A stretch of DNA of 34,992 bases, from the NCBI GenBank assembly GCA_030699545.1, contig JAUYMC010000156.1, positions 1-34,992 of the forward strand. The letters run 5' to 3'. The position numbers and the translations under genes are program-made. Shown here piece after piece: positions 1-7,770 of this stretch (its first letter is position 1; the number at the start of each line of letters is the position of its first letter). Origin of the DNA: Gemmatimonadales bacterium. GTDB taxonomy: Bacteria; Gemmatimonadota; Gemmatimonadetes; Gemmatimonadales; GWC2-71-9. A model generated the notes under the pieces. The model had not been told where the DNA came from, did not search any database, and saw nothing but the letters and a program-made list of their open reading frames with translations.

Positions 1-867
1 GGACCGGTAGCGCTCATCACGCTCGCCGGCGCCGCCGTGCTGTTGCCGCGTCCCGTCCCCCGGCTCGTCGCATCCGATACCGCCGCCACCATTCTCGATT
101 ACCACGCCCACACCATGGCGTCCCACGACGGGCGCTCGGGGTGGTCGCCCGCGCGCCTCGCCCGCTGGTACGCGCGCCAGGGATTCGAAGCGGCATACGT
201 GACCGATCACAACACCGTCTTCGAGGGATCGCGCAGTCACGACATCCCGTTGCTGCCCGGCGTCGAATGGAGCGTCCATCGCCAGCATGTGATCGCGCTC
301 GGCCCCGTCGAACCCGTCGTGCGCGATTCCTTCGGCGGGTCCACGCCGCGCATGCTGCGGTTGTTCGCGGAGATCGAGCGCCAGGGCGGATGGAGCGTCG
401 TGTCGCTTCCCGAATACTGGCGGAACCATCGCGACGACCTCGACGCCTTCGTCATCGCGGGCGCGAAAGGCTTCGAGATCGTCAACTGCTCGCCGAAAGG
501 ACTGGCGTTTTCCTCCGCGGCCCGCCGCCAGGTGCTCGGCCTCGCCGCGCGCGCCGATCTGTTGGTCGTGGGCGCGAGTGATAATCACGGCTGGGGCCAG
601 GTCACCTGCGTCTGGAATGTGTCGTTCCCGGGGGCTCAGGGGTTCCGCGGGAATCGCGTGTTCGCCCGCCCGCTCGCCCTGGTCCAGGGGGACTGGCTGG
701 GCTGGACCGCGCCCGTCACGCAACCGTGGTTCATGTTCCGGGGGTTGTCCTGGAGCGAGCGGGCCAGCTGGCTCACCTGGGTGCTCATCATCTTGCTGTA
801 TCGCCTCATGCCACGCCGCCAGGGCCAGGCGGCGGGGCTCGGGATCCTCGCCCGCTCGCTCGGGTGA
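1..867 (+). CDS. Membrane-anchored PHP-domain metal-dependent hydrolase (5' partial)
   Basis: The reading frame is open to the first base of the window, so the N-terminus is missing; the ATG/GTG-based start at 37 in the track is only the first internal one. The visible start (ALITLAGAAVLL) looks like the end of a membrane helix. The PHP (polymerase and histidinol phosphatase) fold is shown by YHAHT (HxH pair), VTDHNT, a glutamate in LPGVEW, a later histidine in HVIALG and a C-terminal ASDNHGWG, which together would form the multinuclear metal site. A second hydrophobic stretch near the C-terminus (WLTWVLIILLYRLM) suggests two membrane anchors around the PHP domain. PHP proteins are usually phosphoesterases; the substrate cannot be told from the sequence. 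The fold is fairly secure, the function open. Confidence 0.8.
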   Translation, partial: GPVALITLAGAAVLLPRPVPRLVASDTAATILDYHAHTMASHDGRSGWSPARLARWYARQGFEAAYVTDHNTVFEGSRSHDIPLLPGVEWSVHRQHVIALGPVEPVVRDSFGGSTPRMLRLFAEIERQGGWSVVSLPEYWRNHRDDLDAFVIAGAKGFEIVNCSPKGLAFSSAARRQVLGLAARADLLVVGASDNHGWGQVTCVWNVSFPGAQGFRGNRVFARPLALVQGDWLGWTAPVTQPWFMFRGLSWSERASWLTWVLIILLYRLMPRRQGQAAGLGILARSLG

Positions 868-986
868 CGCGAATTGATGCATCTTTCCTGACGAGATTCC
901 GACAGGGCGGTGCAACGAAACGGCCGAACGCCGCGTCATATTCGACGTCGCTGGGTTCCCCCTTTCATCGTTCCGGAGGACGGTCC

Positions 987-2684
987 ATGCAGTCTGCGGT
1001 TCGTGCTGTAACGCTCGGCGCGCTGGTGGCTCTGGCGCAGCCGGCCACCGCGCAGATGGCGCTCCCGCTGAAGCGGGCGCCCGAAGCCACCACCCCGGCG
1101 ATCACGCCGGCCGACCTCATGTCCCGCATGTATCTCTACGCCGACGACTCGATGATGGGCCGCGCGGCGGGCAGTGCATACAACCTCAAGGCCACCGCAT
1201 ACATCGCGGCCGAGGCCCGGCGCCTGGGGCTGCAGCCGGCGGGTGACAGCGGCGGATTCTTCCAGAACGTGCCGCTGATCCAGCGCGCGCTCGATCCGAA
1301 CGCGCGCATCACGGTGGACGGCACCGAACTGCGCATGGGCGAGGAGTACATGCCGCGGGATCAAAGCGTGGTCACGCGGTCCATCGACGGCGTGCAGGTG
1401 GTGTATGGCGGCGCGTGGGGCGACATCGTGATGCTCCCCGCCGAGGAGGCGGCCGGCAAGCTGGTCGTGCTCGGACTCCCCAAGAATCCCGATCCGCGGG
1501 TTCCGTCGTGGTTCGTGCCCCGGGCGGGCGCGATCCAGCGGTTCCGCAGCGCGGCGGGGATCGCGATCGTGAGCCTCGATGCGATGCCGCCGCAGTTCAC
1601 GCAAAGCCTGGCCACGCCTCAGGTCACGCTGAAAGACGACGCGACCCCGGCGCCCGCGGCGGGCGCCGCTCCGCTGCCCTCCTACTTGTATCTGACGCGC
1701 GCCGCCGCGGAACGGCTGATCGGCGTGCGTCTGGACAGCGCGAAGACGGGCACGGTGGGCAAGACCATGCGGGGAGGATTCGCGTTCGTGGAGACGCCGG
1801 CCCCGGCCCGCAACGTGGTGGCGGTGTTGCGCGGCAGCGACCCGGCGCTGCGCGGCCAGTATGTCGCGATCGGCGCGCACAACGATCACGTGGGATTCGA
1901 CAACAATCCCGTGGACCACGACTCGCTGCGCGCCTACAACGACGCGGTGCGGAAGCTCGAGATGGCGTCGCCCACGCATCAGGTGACCGCCGAGCAGCGC
2001 GCGCAGATCCGCGTCAACGTCGACAGCCTGCGGCGTGTGCGGCCCGCCCGCCCCGATTCGATCTACAACGGCGCGGACGACGACGGCTCCGGGACCGTGT
2101 CGGTCCTGGAGATCGCCGAGGCGTTCGCGGGCGCGCGCGCCAAGCCGAAACGCTCGATCATCTTCGTGTGGCATACGGCGGAAGAGCTGGGACTGTTCGG
2201 CGCGCAGTACTTCACCGATCATCCCACGGTGCCGCGCGATTCCATCGTCGCGCAGCTCAACATGGATATGGTGGGTCGCGGCCGCGCGGACGACGAAGCG
2301 GGGGGCGGGCCGGGCTATCTGCAACTGATCGGATCGCGCCGGCTGTCGACGGAGCTCGGCAACCTGGTGGAGTCGGTGAACACGAGCCGGCGCCAGCCGT
2401 TCACGTTCGACTATCAGTACGATGCCGCGGGCCATCCCGAGCAATTCTACTGCCGCAGCGATCACTACATGTACGCACGCTACGGCATCCCGATCGTCTT
2501 CCTGTCCACGGGCGGTCACCGCGACTATCACCAGGTGACCGACGAGCCGCAGTATATCGATTACGAGAAGATGGCCAACGTCTCGCAGTTCGTGCACGAC
2601 CTCGCCACCGCGGTCGCGAATCTCGATCACCGCGTGGTCGTGGACAAGCCGAAGCCCGACCCGCGCGGCAACTGCGTGCAGTAG
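987..2684 (+). CDS. Secreted M28-family zinc aminopeptidase
   Basis: A 565-residue exported metallopeptidase. The ATG at 987 is chosen because GGAGGA sits 6 nt upstream and because it begins a clear signal peptide (MQSAVRAVTLGALVALAQPATAQ). The longer track start at 726 would run through the preceding gene. M28 co-catalytic zinc residues are all visible: the His/Asp of GAHNDH (about residues 298-300), the bridging Asp in NGADDDGSG (about 363), the glutamate pair in HTAEELGLFG (about 399-400), the Asp in NMDMVGR (about 427), and the terminal His in RDYHQVTDE (about 515). The region between the signal peptide and residue 290 matches the PA-like insert common in this family. It probably trims peptides in the periplasm or outside the cell. 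It ends immediately beside the convergent M55 gene. Confidence 0.93.
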   Translation: MQSAVRAVTLGALVALAQPATAQMALPLKRAPEATTPAITPADLMSRMYLYADDSMMGRAAGSAYNLKATAYIAAEARRLGLQPAGDSGGFFQNVPLIQRALDPNARITVDGTELRMGEEYMPRDQSVVTRSIDGVQVVYGGAWGDIVMLPAEEAAGKLVVLGLPKNPDPRVPSWFVPRAGAIQRFRSAAGIAIVSLDAMPPQFTQSLATPQVTLKDDATPAPAAGAAPLPSYLYLTRAAAERLIGVRLDSAKTGTVGKTMRGGFAFVETPAPARNVVAVLRGSDPALRGQYVAIGAHNDHVGFDNNPVDHDSLRAYNDAVRKLEMASPTHQVTAEQRAQIRVNVDSLRRVRPARPDSIYNGADDDGSGTVSVLEIAEAFAGARAKPKRSIIFVWHTAEELGLFGAQYFTDHPTVPRDSIVAQLNMDMVGRGRADDEAGGGPGYLQLIGSRRLSTELGNLVESVNTSRRQPFTFDYQYDAAGHPEQFYCRSDHYMYARYGIPIVFLSTGGHRDYHQVTDEPQYIDYEKMANVSQFVHDLATAVANLDHRVVVDKPKPDPRGNCVQ

Positions 2685-3515
2685 CTAGACGGCGCGCGAC
2701 AGGGTGAGCATGGCGCGCCAGGCGCGAAATACTTCGCGGTAGTCCTGGTGGCTATAGCGAACGGTTCGGCCGGCGACGCGCGACGCGCCGGGACACAGCT
2801 CGGCCATGTCGGCCTGAACCGTGAAGGCGAAGTCGATTTCGAGCGCCACCGGCGGGGGGACCGTGAAGGGCATGCGGTCCCCCCGCTGCCGTAAGGCGGC
2901 CGTGGTCGCTTCCTTGATCCGCTGCCGGGCGACGTCGGGCGACACGCTCCGCGCCGCATGCCGGCTCACCGCTTCCTTGACGACGACGGTCGCCACCTGC
3001 GCGCCGAGCAGATCCCTGGCTTCCGCTCCCAACGCGGCGTCGCCGGAGACGAGGACCACGGGGACGCCGTAGCTCCCGGCCAGCGCCGCGTTGAGCCCCA
3101 GCTCACCGACGGCCCGGCCATTCAGCCGTACGTCGTGGATCCGGTCGGCGTAGGTGTGATCGAGGATGGCGTTGGGCGTGCCCGCGCGGGCGTGATAGCC
3201 GATGAACAGCGCCGCATCGAATCCCAGCTCGATCCCTTCCATCATCGAGCGCGGCTTCGGATCACCCGACAGCAGCTCGGCCGCCGGATGCAGCTGCTCC
3301 GCGATCAGGTTGCGCATGAACCAATGGCTGTCGTTCACGAGCACCTGCGTCGCCCCGACGTCGAGCGCGCCCTCGACGGCGGCGTTCGCCTCGGCGGTCA
3401 TCAGGGCGCGGAACCGGGCGTACTCGCCGGCGCAGCGCGGGTCCACGGGATTGGTCTGATCCTCGTGCACCACGCCGGCGATGCCTTCCATGTCCACCGA
3501 GATATAGACTCGCAT
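2685..3515 (-). CDS. M55-family D-aminopeptidase (DppA-like)
   Basis: A 276-residue protein starting MRVYISVDMEGIAGV, the classic N-terminus of the M55 D-aminopeptidase family (Bacillus DppA), which forms a ring-shaped zinc enzyme that cleaves D-Ala-containing peptides. Visible metal-site candidates are D8 and E10, the His in VNDSHWF and the His in FIGYHARAG. The ORF track starts 33 codons earlier. I prefer the ATG at 3515 because it matches the family N-terminus and because TACCTT lies exactly 7 nt upstream with no Shine-Dalgarno, the leaderless layout seen at several other genes here. Its stop codon abuts that of the convergent M28 gene with no spacer. A role in peptidoglycan-peptide recycling is inferred from the family. 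Confidence 0.92.
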   Translation of the reverse strand: MRVYISVDMEGIAGVVHEDQTNPVDPRCAGEYARFRALMTAEANAAVEGALDVGATQVLVNDSHWFMRNLIAEQLHPAAELLSGDPKPRSMMEGIELGFDAALFIGYHARAGTPNAILDHTYADRIHDVRLNGRAVGELGLNAALAGSYGVPVVLVSGDAALGAEARDLLGAQVATVVVKEAVSRHAARSVSPDVARQRIKEATTAALRQRGDRMPFTVPPPVALEIDFAFTVQADMAELCPGASRVAGRTVRYSHQDYREVFRAWRAMLTLSRAV

Positions 3516-3522
3516 CGGCACA

Positions 3523-3532
3523 AAGGTAGATT
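3523..3532. promoter_or_regulatory. Overlapping divergent -10 boxes (M55 gene / DUF3052 remnant)
   Basis: AAGGTAGATT contains TAGATT on the plus strand (3527-3532, 8 nt before the ATG at 3541) and TACCTT on the minus strand (3528-3523, 7 nt before the ATG at 3515). The two hexamers share two bases. Neither start codon has a Shine-Dalgarno, so both transcripts would be leaderless. No convincing -35 box is visible. Confidence 0.5.
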
Positions 3533-3540
3533 GCGAAGCC

Positions 3541-3702
3541 ATGGCCGGATACTCGTCTCGTTCTCTCGTCGACAAACTTGGCATCAAGCCGGGGACTCGC
3601 ATCGCGATCCTCAACGCGCCGCGCGGCTACCGCGCGACGTTGCAGCCCCTCCCGCCGGGCGTGAGGATCACGGCCACGGCGCGCGGTTCGCTTCCGTTCA
3701 TT
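3541..3702 (+). pseudogene. DUF3052 gene, 5' fragment only
   Basis: The first 54 or so codons (MAGYSSRSLVDKLGIKPG, then ILNAPRGY and LPPGVRI) are the recognisable N-terminal half of the DUF3052 family, whose members are normally about 130-150 residues. After LPFIY the similarity stops. The track ORF carries on to 4011 only by reading out of frame through uppS sequence (a low-complexity S/R/P-rich tail). The break coincides with the start of the uppS fragment. The gene keeps a TAGATT promoter-like box 8 nt before its ATG. Either a deletion removed its 3' part or the assembly has collapsed here. The function of DUF3052 is unknown. Confidence 0.7.
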
Positions 3703-3703
3703 T

Positions 3704-3941
3704 ATGATGCAAAGTACTTCCTTTCACGTCGCCATCATCATGGACGGCCATGGCCGCTGGGGCTCGCGGCGGCGAGCAGCGGCTGTCCGACTTTCTCCTC
3801 TGGGAATGCGCGTACGCCGAGCTGTGGTTCACCGGCTGCTTGTGGCCGGATTTCGACGCCACCGTGTTCGCGACCGCCGTCCGTGAGTTCCGCGGCCGTG
3901 ACCGCCGCTTCGGCGCCATTCCCCAGGAGGTCGTCGTATGA
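3704..3941 (+). pseudogene. uppS: uppS-like (cis-prenyl/undecaprenyl diphosphate synthase) gene with internal out-of-frame deletion
   Basis: Two pieces of one family lie in two frames. In frame 2 from 3704, [20 protein letters not shown] is the N-terminal active-site strand of undecaprenyl diphosphate synthase (family motif MDGNGRWA, here N to H). In frame 3, from about 3768 to the TGA at 3939-3941, [19 protein letters not shown], then the WPDFD motif and [10 protein letters not shown] form the C-terminal end, which holds substrate-binding residues. Full-length enzymes are about 230-260 residues; some 170 codons between the pieces are missing and the join is out of frame, so no working enzyme can be made. 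The C-terminal end overlaps the next start codon, which suggests an ancestral uppS/DUF4173 operon. An intact copy must exist elsewhere if the organism is viable. Confidence 0.8.
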
Positions 3942-5434
3942 TGCTCACCGCCGGAACCCGGCTCGCGCTCGAAATACTCGGCGCCGCCATCGTGCTCGGC
4001 TGTACCGGTGACCTCCTGCTCCGCGCCGTCCCCCGGGGTCTGAACGCCGCACTCGCCGTTCTCTTGTTGGTGGGAACGACCGCGCTCCTCGTGCGCCGCC
4101 ATGCGATTCCGACCAACGCGACGACCCGCTGGCTCGCGCTCGCCACGTTGAGCATCGGTCTGGCGTTCATGCAGCGCGATGCGGAGGCGCTCGTTCAGCT
4201 CGACCTGCTCGCCTTGTTCGTGACGCTGGGACTCGCCGCTGCGAGTCTGCACGGTTGGCGGCTGACTGCCCTGCTTCCGCTCGACGCCCTCAAGACGCTG
4301 ATCGTGGGCGGCGGCGCGACGATTGTCGGAAGCCTCCTCGTCATCGGTCAGGATGTGCGCTGGGAGGAGCTGCGCCAGGGCACGCGGTTTCGGCGCCTGC
4401 AACCGGTCGTGCTCGGGGTTCTGGTCGCGGCCCCGTTACTCCTCATCTTTGGCGGCCTGTTTGCGTCCGCCGATCGGGTCTTCGGCAGTGCGCTCGAGAA
4501 CGCCTTCGCGGTCGACCTGGAGCGCGTCGTCTCCCACGTCGCCCTCATCACCTTCTTGACCGCGCTCGCAGCCGGCTACTGGCGATGGAGTCTGATCGCC
4601 CGGGGACCGACCGGCACCACACTCGTGAGCAGTCGATCGCTTGGCATCGTGCCCGTCGCCACCGCGCTCGCGCTGCTGAACCTGTTGTTCCTGGTCTTCG
4701 TGCTCGTGCAGATCCGGTACTTCTTCGGTGGCGCCGCCCTCGTCGAGGGCACGACCGGCTTGACCTATGCCGAGTACGCTCGCCAAGGATTCTTTCAGCT
4801 CGTCACGGCCAGCGTGTTGACGTTGCCGGTCATTCTCGGCGCCAGTCACGCGGTGCGCCACGAAACGCCCCGCAATCTCGGCGTCTTCCGGACGCTCGCG
4901 GCCGTGCTGCTGCTCCTGCTCGCCGTCATCATGATCGCGGCGTTCGAGCGCGTCCGTCTCTACGTCGATGCGTATGGACTGTCGGAGACTCGCCTGTACG
5001 CCACCGCGTTCATGATCCTGTTGATCTGGGTGTTCGGGTGGCTGGCGTGGACCACGCTGCGCGGCCGCGGAGAGCGCTTCGCCTTCGGCGCGTTGCTGCA
5101 GGGTTTCGCCGCACTGGCGGCGCTGCATGCGCTGAACCCCGATGCATTCATCGTCCGCGCAAACTTGAGCCGTGTGCCGGAGGGACGCCCCTTCGACACA
5201 CAATACGCCCTCACGTTAGGCGCGGACGCCGTGCCCGGGCTGCTGCGCGCGCTGCCGGACCTCGACCCCGACGCTCGCTGCCTCGTCGCCGCGGAGCTCC
5301 TCGATCGGTGGTCCCCGGACCACGCGGGCGACTGGCGCACGTGGAACGCGGGCCGCGCGCGTGCGGCCGCACTCGTGAGCGCGCAGCGCCCACAACTCGA
5401 GCCCCTTTCCTGTCCGGTCAACGAGAAGCCCTGA
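3938..5434 (+). CDS. DUF4153/DUF4173 polytopic membrane protein
   Basis: A 498-residue integral membrane protein with about 10-12 hydrophobic segments. It carries hallmarks of the DUF4153/DUF4173 group: [11 protein letters not shown] in the middle, a membrane segment [20 protein letters not shown], and the diagnostic [15 protein letters not shown] followed by further helices. The soluble C-terminus (about 410-498) is rich in D/R and may face the cytoplasm. The ATG at 3938 has a strong AGGAGG 7 nt upstream and overlaps the TGA of the uppS remnant (ATGA), so the gene was probably translated by coupling and now depends on its own Shine-Dalgarno. A second ATG follows immediately. No function is established for the family; in some genomes it lies beside two-component genes. 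Confidence 0.88.
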   Translation: MMLTAGTRLALEILGAAIVLGCTGDLLLRAVPRGLNAALAVLLLVGTTALLVRRHAIPTNATTRWLALATLSIGLAFMQRDAEALVQLDLLALFVTLGLAAASLHGWRLTALLPLDALKTLIVGGGATIVGSLLVIGQDVRWEELRQGTRFRRLQPVVLGVLVAAPLLLIFGGLFASADRVFGSALENAFAVDLERVVSHVALITFLTALAAGYWRWSLIARGPTGTTLVSSRSLGIVPVATALALLNLLFLVFVLVQIRYFFGGAALVEGTTGLTYAEYARQGFFQLVTASVLTLPVILGASHAVRHETPRNLGVFRTLAAVLLLLLAVIMIAAFERVRLYVDAYGLSETRLYATAFMILLIWVFGWLAWTTLRGRGERFAFGALLQGFAALAALHALNPDAFIVRANLSRVPEGRPFDTQYALTLGADAVPGLLRALPDLDPDARCLVAAELLDRWSPDHAGDWRTWNAGRARAAALVSAQRPQLEPLSCPVNEKP

Positions 5435-5490
5435 CATGAACCGGCGGGTGCCTTCACCGGATGCGTCGTGGCCGGCGTCCTGCTCCGTCA

Positions 5491-5496
5491 TAGATT
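5491..5496 (+). promoter_or_regulatory. Candidate -10 box (TAGATT) for leaderless phzF-like gene
   Basis: TAGATT ends 6 nt before the ATG at 5503, which has no purine-rich Shine-Dalgarno at proper spacing. The arrangement repeats at 3527 and, on the minus strand, at 11535-11540. Confidence 0.45.
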
Positions 5497-5502
5497 GGGG
5501 GC

Positions 5503-6321
5503 ATGAGCCTCCGGATCACTCAGGTCGACGCCTTCACCGATCGCCCGTTTGCCGGGAATCCCGCCGCCGTCTGTTTCCTCCCCGCCCCGGCGGATCCGGG
5601 ATGGATGCAGAACGTCGCGCGGGAGATGAACCTCGCCGAAACCGCCTTCCTGGTCGCGCGCCCTGACGGTTATGACCTCCGTTGGTTCACCCCCGCAGTA
5701 GAGGTCGACCTGTGCGGCCATGCGACGCTCGCGAGCGCGCACGTCCTGTGGGAGGACGGACACCTCCCCGCCACGGCGCAGGCCCGCTTTCACACCAAGA
5801 GCGGGCTGCTCACCGCCGACCGCCGCGGGGCATGGATCGAACTCGATTTTCCCGCCACTCCCGTACACGCCGCGTCGCCGCCTCCGGGGCTGACCGACGC
5901 GCTCCGCGCACGCCCGACGTTTGTCGGCCGCAGCCGGTTCGACGTGTTCGTGGAGCTGGATGACGAAACGACGGTTCGCGGCCTCGCGCCCGATCTCGGC
6001 GCGCTCAGCCGCATCGACGCACGGGGCGTGATTGTGACCAGCCGCGCCGCACCCGATCAGGAATACGACTTCGTCTCCCGCTTCTTCGCGCCCCAGTCGG
6101 GTGTCCCCGAAGATCCGGTCACCGGCTCCGCGCATTGTGCCCTCGCACCGTATTGGGCCGCGCAGCTCGGAAGGATGGAGCTGGCCGGCTATCAGACGTC
6201 CTCACGCGGCGGGCTCGTGCGCGTTCGCCTCCAGGGAGAGCGGGTCCGTCTGGGGGGACAAGCCGTCACGGTGTTGCGGGGCGAGCTGTGCGACGCCGGT
6301 GAGTCCCGTTCACCAGAATAG
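5503..6321 (+). CDS. PhzF-family isomerase/epimerase
   Basis: A 272-residue PhzF-fold protein (diaminopimelate-epimerase-like pseudo-dimer). The N-terminal signature VDAFTDRPFAGNPAAV, the general acid/base glutamate in MNLAETAFL (E46, equivalent to E45 of Pseudomonas PhzF), FTPAVEVDLCGHATLA and the C-terminal DPVTGSAHCALAPYW are all present, so both lobes look intact. Family members isomerise small metabolites; true PhzF acts on dihydro-hydroxyanthranilate in phenazine synthesis, but no phenazine genes are nearby, so the substrate is unknown. The stop codon TAG shares its last base with the left repeat of the four-helix-bundle cassette, so the final residues (GESRSPE) could have been changed by the insertion. 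Confidence 0.93.
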   Translation: MSLRITQVDAFTDRPFAGNPAAVCFLPAPADPGWMQNVAREMNLAETAFLVARPDGYDLRWFTPAVEVDLCGHATLASAHVLWEDGHLPATAQARFHTKSGLLTADRRGAWIELDFPATPVHAASPPPGLTDALRARPTFVGRSRFDVFVELDDETTVRGLAPDLGALSRIDARGVIVTSRAAPDQEYDFVSRFFAPQSGVPEDPVTGSAHCALAPYWAAQLGRMELAGYQTSSRGGLVRVRLQGERVRLGGQAVTVLRGELCDAGESRSPE

Positions 6322-6342
6322 GTGTCGGGTGTCTGGTGTCAG
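6321..6342 (+). repeat. Left terminal inverted repeat, three GGTGTCN heptamers
   Basis: The 22 bases are GGTGTCG, GGTGTCT and GGTGTCA in tandem followed by G. The repeat overlaps the phzF-like stop (6319-6321) and the TGA of the four-helix-bundle gene on the other strand (6339-6341). Confidence 0.85.
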
Positions 6343-6719
6343 CCAAGCCGCGCTTTGAGGGCTCGGACCAATCCCGCCAGCAGCCTGCCGACGTCACCGC
6401 TCAAGTCAAGACATCGCTGTGCTTCGGCGGAATCCACATACCCCCGCCGCAGCGCGATTGCCACCTGCGTTTCGAGTTCCATCAAGGACCCATTCGCAAT
6501 GGACAGATGATGTAGGTACTCTCGAAGATGTTCTCGCCCGTGGCCTTCGGCGATGTTGCTGGGTATCGACACCGCCGCGCGCTGGACCTGACTTGTGAGA
6601 GCAAAACGCTCGTCTCTGGGAAACCGCTTGGCAAATTCGTAAGTCATATCAGCGAGGTCCATCGCGCGCTGCCACACAGTGAGATCGCGATACGAACGGA
6701 TCTTCGATGCGACTGTCAT
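6339..6719 (-). CDS. Four-helix-bundle protein (S23 / 23S rRNA intervening-sequence family)
   Basis: A 126-residue, all-helical protein of the four-helix-bundle family first seen in 23S rRNA intervening sequences; relatives include Avd of diversity-generating retroelements. Family motifs visible are YRDLTVWQRAMDLA near the N-terminus, FPRDERFALTSQVQRAA, the strongly conserved SIPSNIAEGHGR, and YLHHLSIANGSLMELETQ. Length is normal for the family and the frame is intact, so it is probably expressed. The ATG at 6719 gives the expected N-terminus; no Shine-Dalgarno is seen. The stop codon lies inside the left inverted repeat, so the gene fills the cassette. Molecular function is unknown; basic relatives bind nucleic acid. 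Confidence 0.92.
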   Translation of the reverse strand: MTVASKIRSYRDLTVWQRAMDLADMTYEFAKRFPRDERFALTSQVQRAAVSIPSNIAEGHGREHLREYLHHLSIANGSLMELETQVAIALRRGYVDSAEAQRCLDLSGDVGRLLAGLVRALKARLG

Positions 6720-6790
6720 GCGAGCATTTTGATCGATGGATTACGAGGGACCTAACCCTTAGCGCTTGTAGTGGTACCTTATAGCGCAAC

Positions 6791-6812
6791 CTGACACCAG
6801 ACACCTGACACC
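6791..6812 (-). repeat. Right terminal inverted repeat, three GGTGTCN heptamers
   Basis: Read on the minus strand the 22 bases are GGTGTCA, GGTGTCT and GGTGTCA followed by G, differing from the left copy at one position. It ends 4 bp before the EamA start codon and so occupies the place where that gene's ribosome-binding site would be. Confidence 0.85.
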
Positions 6813-6816
6813 TATC

Positions 6817-7770
6817 ATGCGGGCCAGGACGCGAGTTATCGGCTACGCCTGTGCCCTCGGCGCCGGCGCCGTCTGGGGCACCACCGGCCCGCTCTCGACC
6901 GCGCTGTATGCGGAGGGCGCCGCGATCACCGGCATCGGATTCTGGCGGCTCCTGCTCGGGACCGCGGCCCTCGCGATCTGGGCCGCGCTCTTCCGCCGCG
7001 ACATCTTCCGCGTCGACCGCACCGGCCTCCTGCTCATGGGCGTCCTCGGCGGCGCGCTCGTCGCACTGTTCGAGGTCGCGTACCAGTTCGGGATTGCCGG
7101 CGCCGGCGTTGCGGGCGCGGCCGCGCTCCTCTACACCGCTCCCGTCATGGTCGCGATCATCGCGAAGCCGCTGCTCGGGGAACGGCTCACCCCGCTGCGG
7201 TTCGCCCTCGCCGCCGCGGTGATGATCGGCGCCGCCATGACCGTCATGGGCAAAGCCGAGGGCGGCGGCTCGGGCAACGTCGCCCTTCCCAGCGTCTTCG
7301 TCGGCGTGCTGGGTGGACTGTTGTCCGCGGTCAGCTATGCGAGCACCACCGTGCTGGCGCGGTGGACGGTGCCGCGCTACGGCGCCTACCGGATGCTGTT
7401 CTGGGAAGCGGTGGGCGGGATCGTCATGCTCGCCATCATTCTTCCCCTCGCCGGGCATACCCCCTATCCGCCACCGACGGCCGCGGGTTGGGTCTTCACC
7501 TTTGCACTCGCCGCCGGCGGCGTGGTGCTCGCGAACTTCCTGTTCTTCGCGGGCGTCCGCCGCATCGAAGCGACGCCGACGGCGGTTGCCGCCACGATCG
7601 AGCCCGTCGTCGGGGGACTGCTCGCGCTGCTGCTGCTCGGTCAGGCGCTGACGCCGGTTGGGTGGGTGGGTCTGGTGCTCGTCGTGGGCGGTGTGGCTGC
7701 CGGCTACCTCAGGGAAGGCTCAGAACAGCAGCTCGAACCCCAGCCGGAACATGCGGGGCGGCCCGAATGA
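6817..7770 (+). CDS. EamA/DMT-superfamily metabolite exporter
   Basis: A 317-residue membrane protein with about ten hydrophobic helices arranged as two EamA repeats: the first starts ACALGAGAVWGTTGPLS, the second LLSAVSYASTTVLARW. The final helix pair (VAATIEPVVGGLLALLLLGQAL, then VGWVGLVLVVGGVAAGYL) is typical of drug/metabolite transporters that export amino acids or other small compounds; the substrate is not predictable. No Shine-Dalgarno precedes the ATG because the cassette's right repeat lies there. The cassette carries TACCTT at 6775-6780 facing this gene, which could supply a promoter. The last 16 or so codons read antisense through the 3' end of the TonB-receptor gene (51-bp convergent overlap), so the hydrophilic tail is probably not conserved. 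Confidence 0.93.
   Translation: MRARTRVIGYACALGAGAVWGTTGPLSTALYAEGAAITGIGFWRLLLGTAALAIWAALFRRDIFRVDRTGLLLMGVLGGALVALFEVAYQFGIAGAGVAGAAALLYTAPVMVAIIAKPLLGERLTPLRFALAAAVMIGAAMTVMGKAEGGGSGNVALPSVFVGVLGGLLSAVSYASTTVLARWTVPRYGAYRMLFWEAVGGIVMLAIILPLAGHTPYPPPTAAGWVFTFALAAGGVVLANFLFFAGVRRIEATPTAVAATIEPVVGGLLALLLLGQALTPVGWVGLVLVVGGVAAGYLREGSEQQLEPQPEHAGRPE

Larger units (their letters stand above)
6321..6812. mobile_element. Four-helix-bundle gene cassette with terminal inverted repeats
   Basis: A 492-bp block bounded by 22-bp inverted repeats (21 of 22 positions identical) and filled by a single gene. It fits exactly between two other ORFs: the left repeat begins on the last base of the phzF-like stop codon and the right repeat ends 4 bp before the EamA start codon. 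Base composition inside is visibly less GC-rich than on either side, with runs such as GGCAAATTCGTAAGTCATAT. The flanks read AATA at the left edge and TATC at the right, compatible with a 2-bp TA duplication, although that is too short to prove. The same gene family occurs as intervening sequences in 23S rRNA genes. Mobility is inferred from structure; no transposase is present. Confidence 0.6.

Noticed and set aside
936-2630. 564-residue minus-strand ORF opposite the M28 gene
   Set aside because: Arg/His/Ala-rich composition typical of an antisense frame of high-GC coding DNA; the plus strand has all M28 motifs.
3541-4011. ORF of 156 codons as a single intact DUF3052-like protein
   Set aside because: Only about 54 codons match the family; the remainder is out-of-frame reading of uppS and DUF4173 sequence.
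5436-5666. 76-residue plus-strand ORF between DUF4173 and phzF-like genes
   Set aside because: Overlaps the PhzF-like coding sequence in another frame and has low-complexity composition; no supporting motif.
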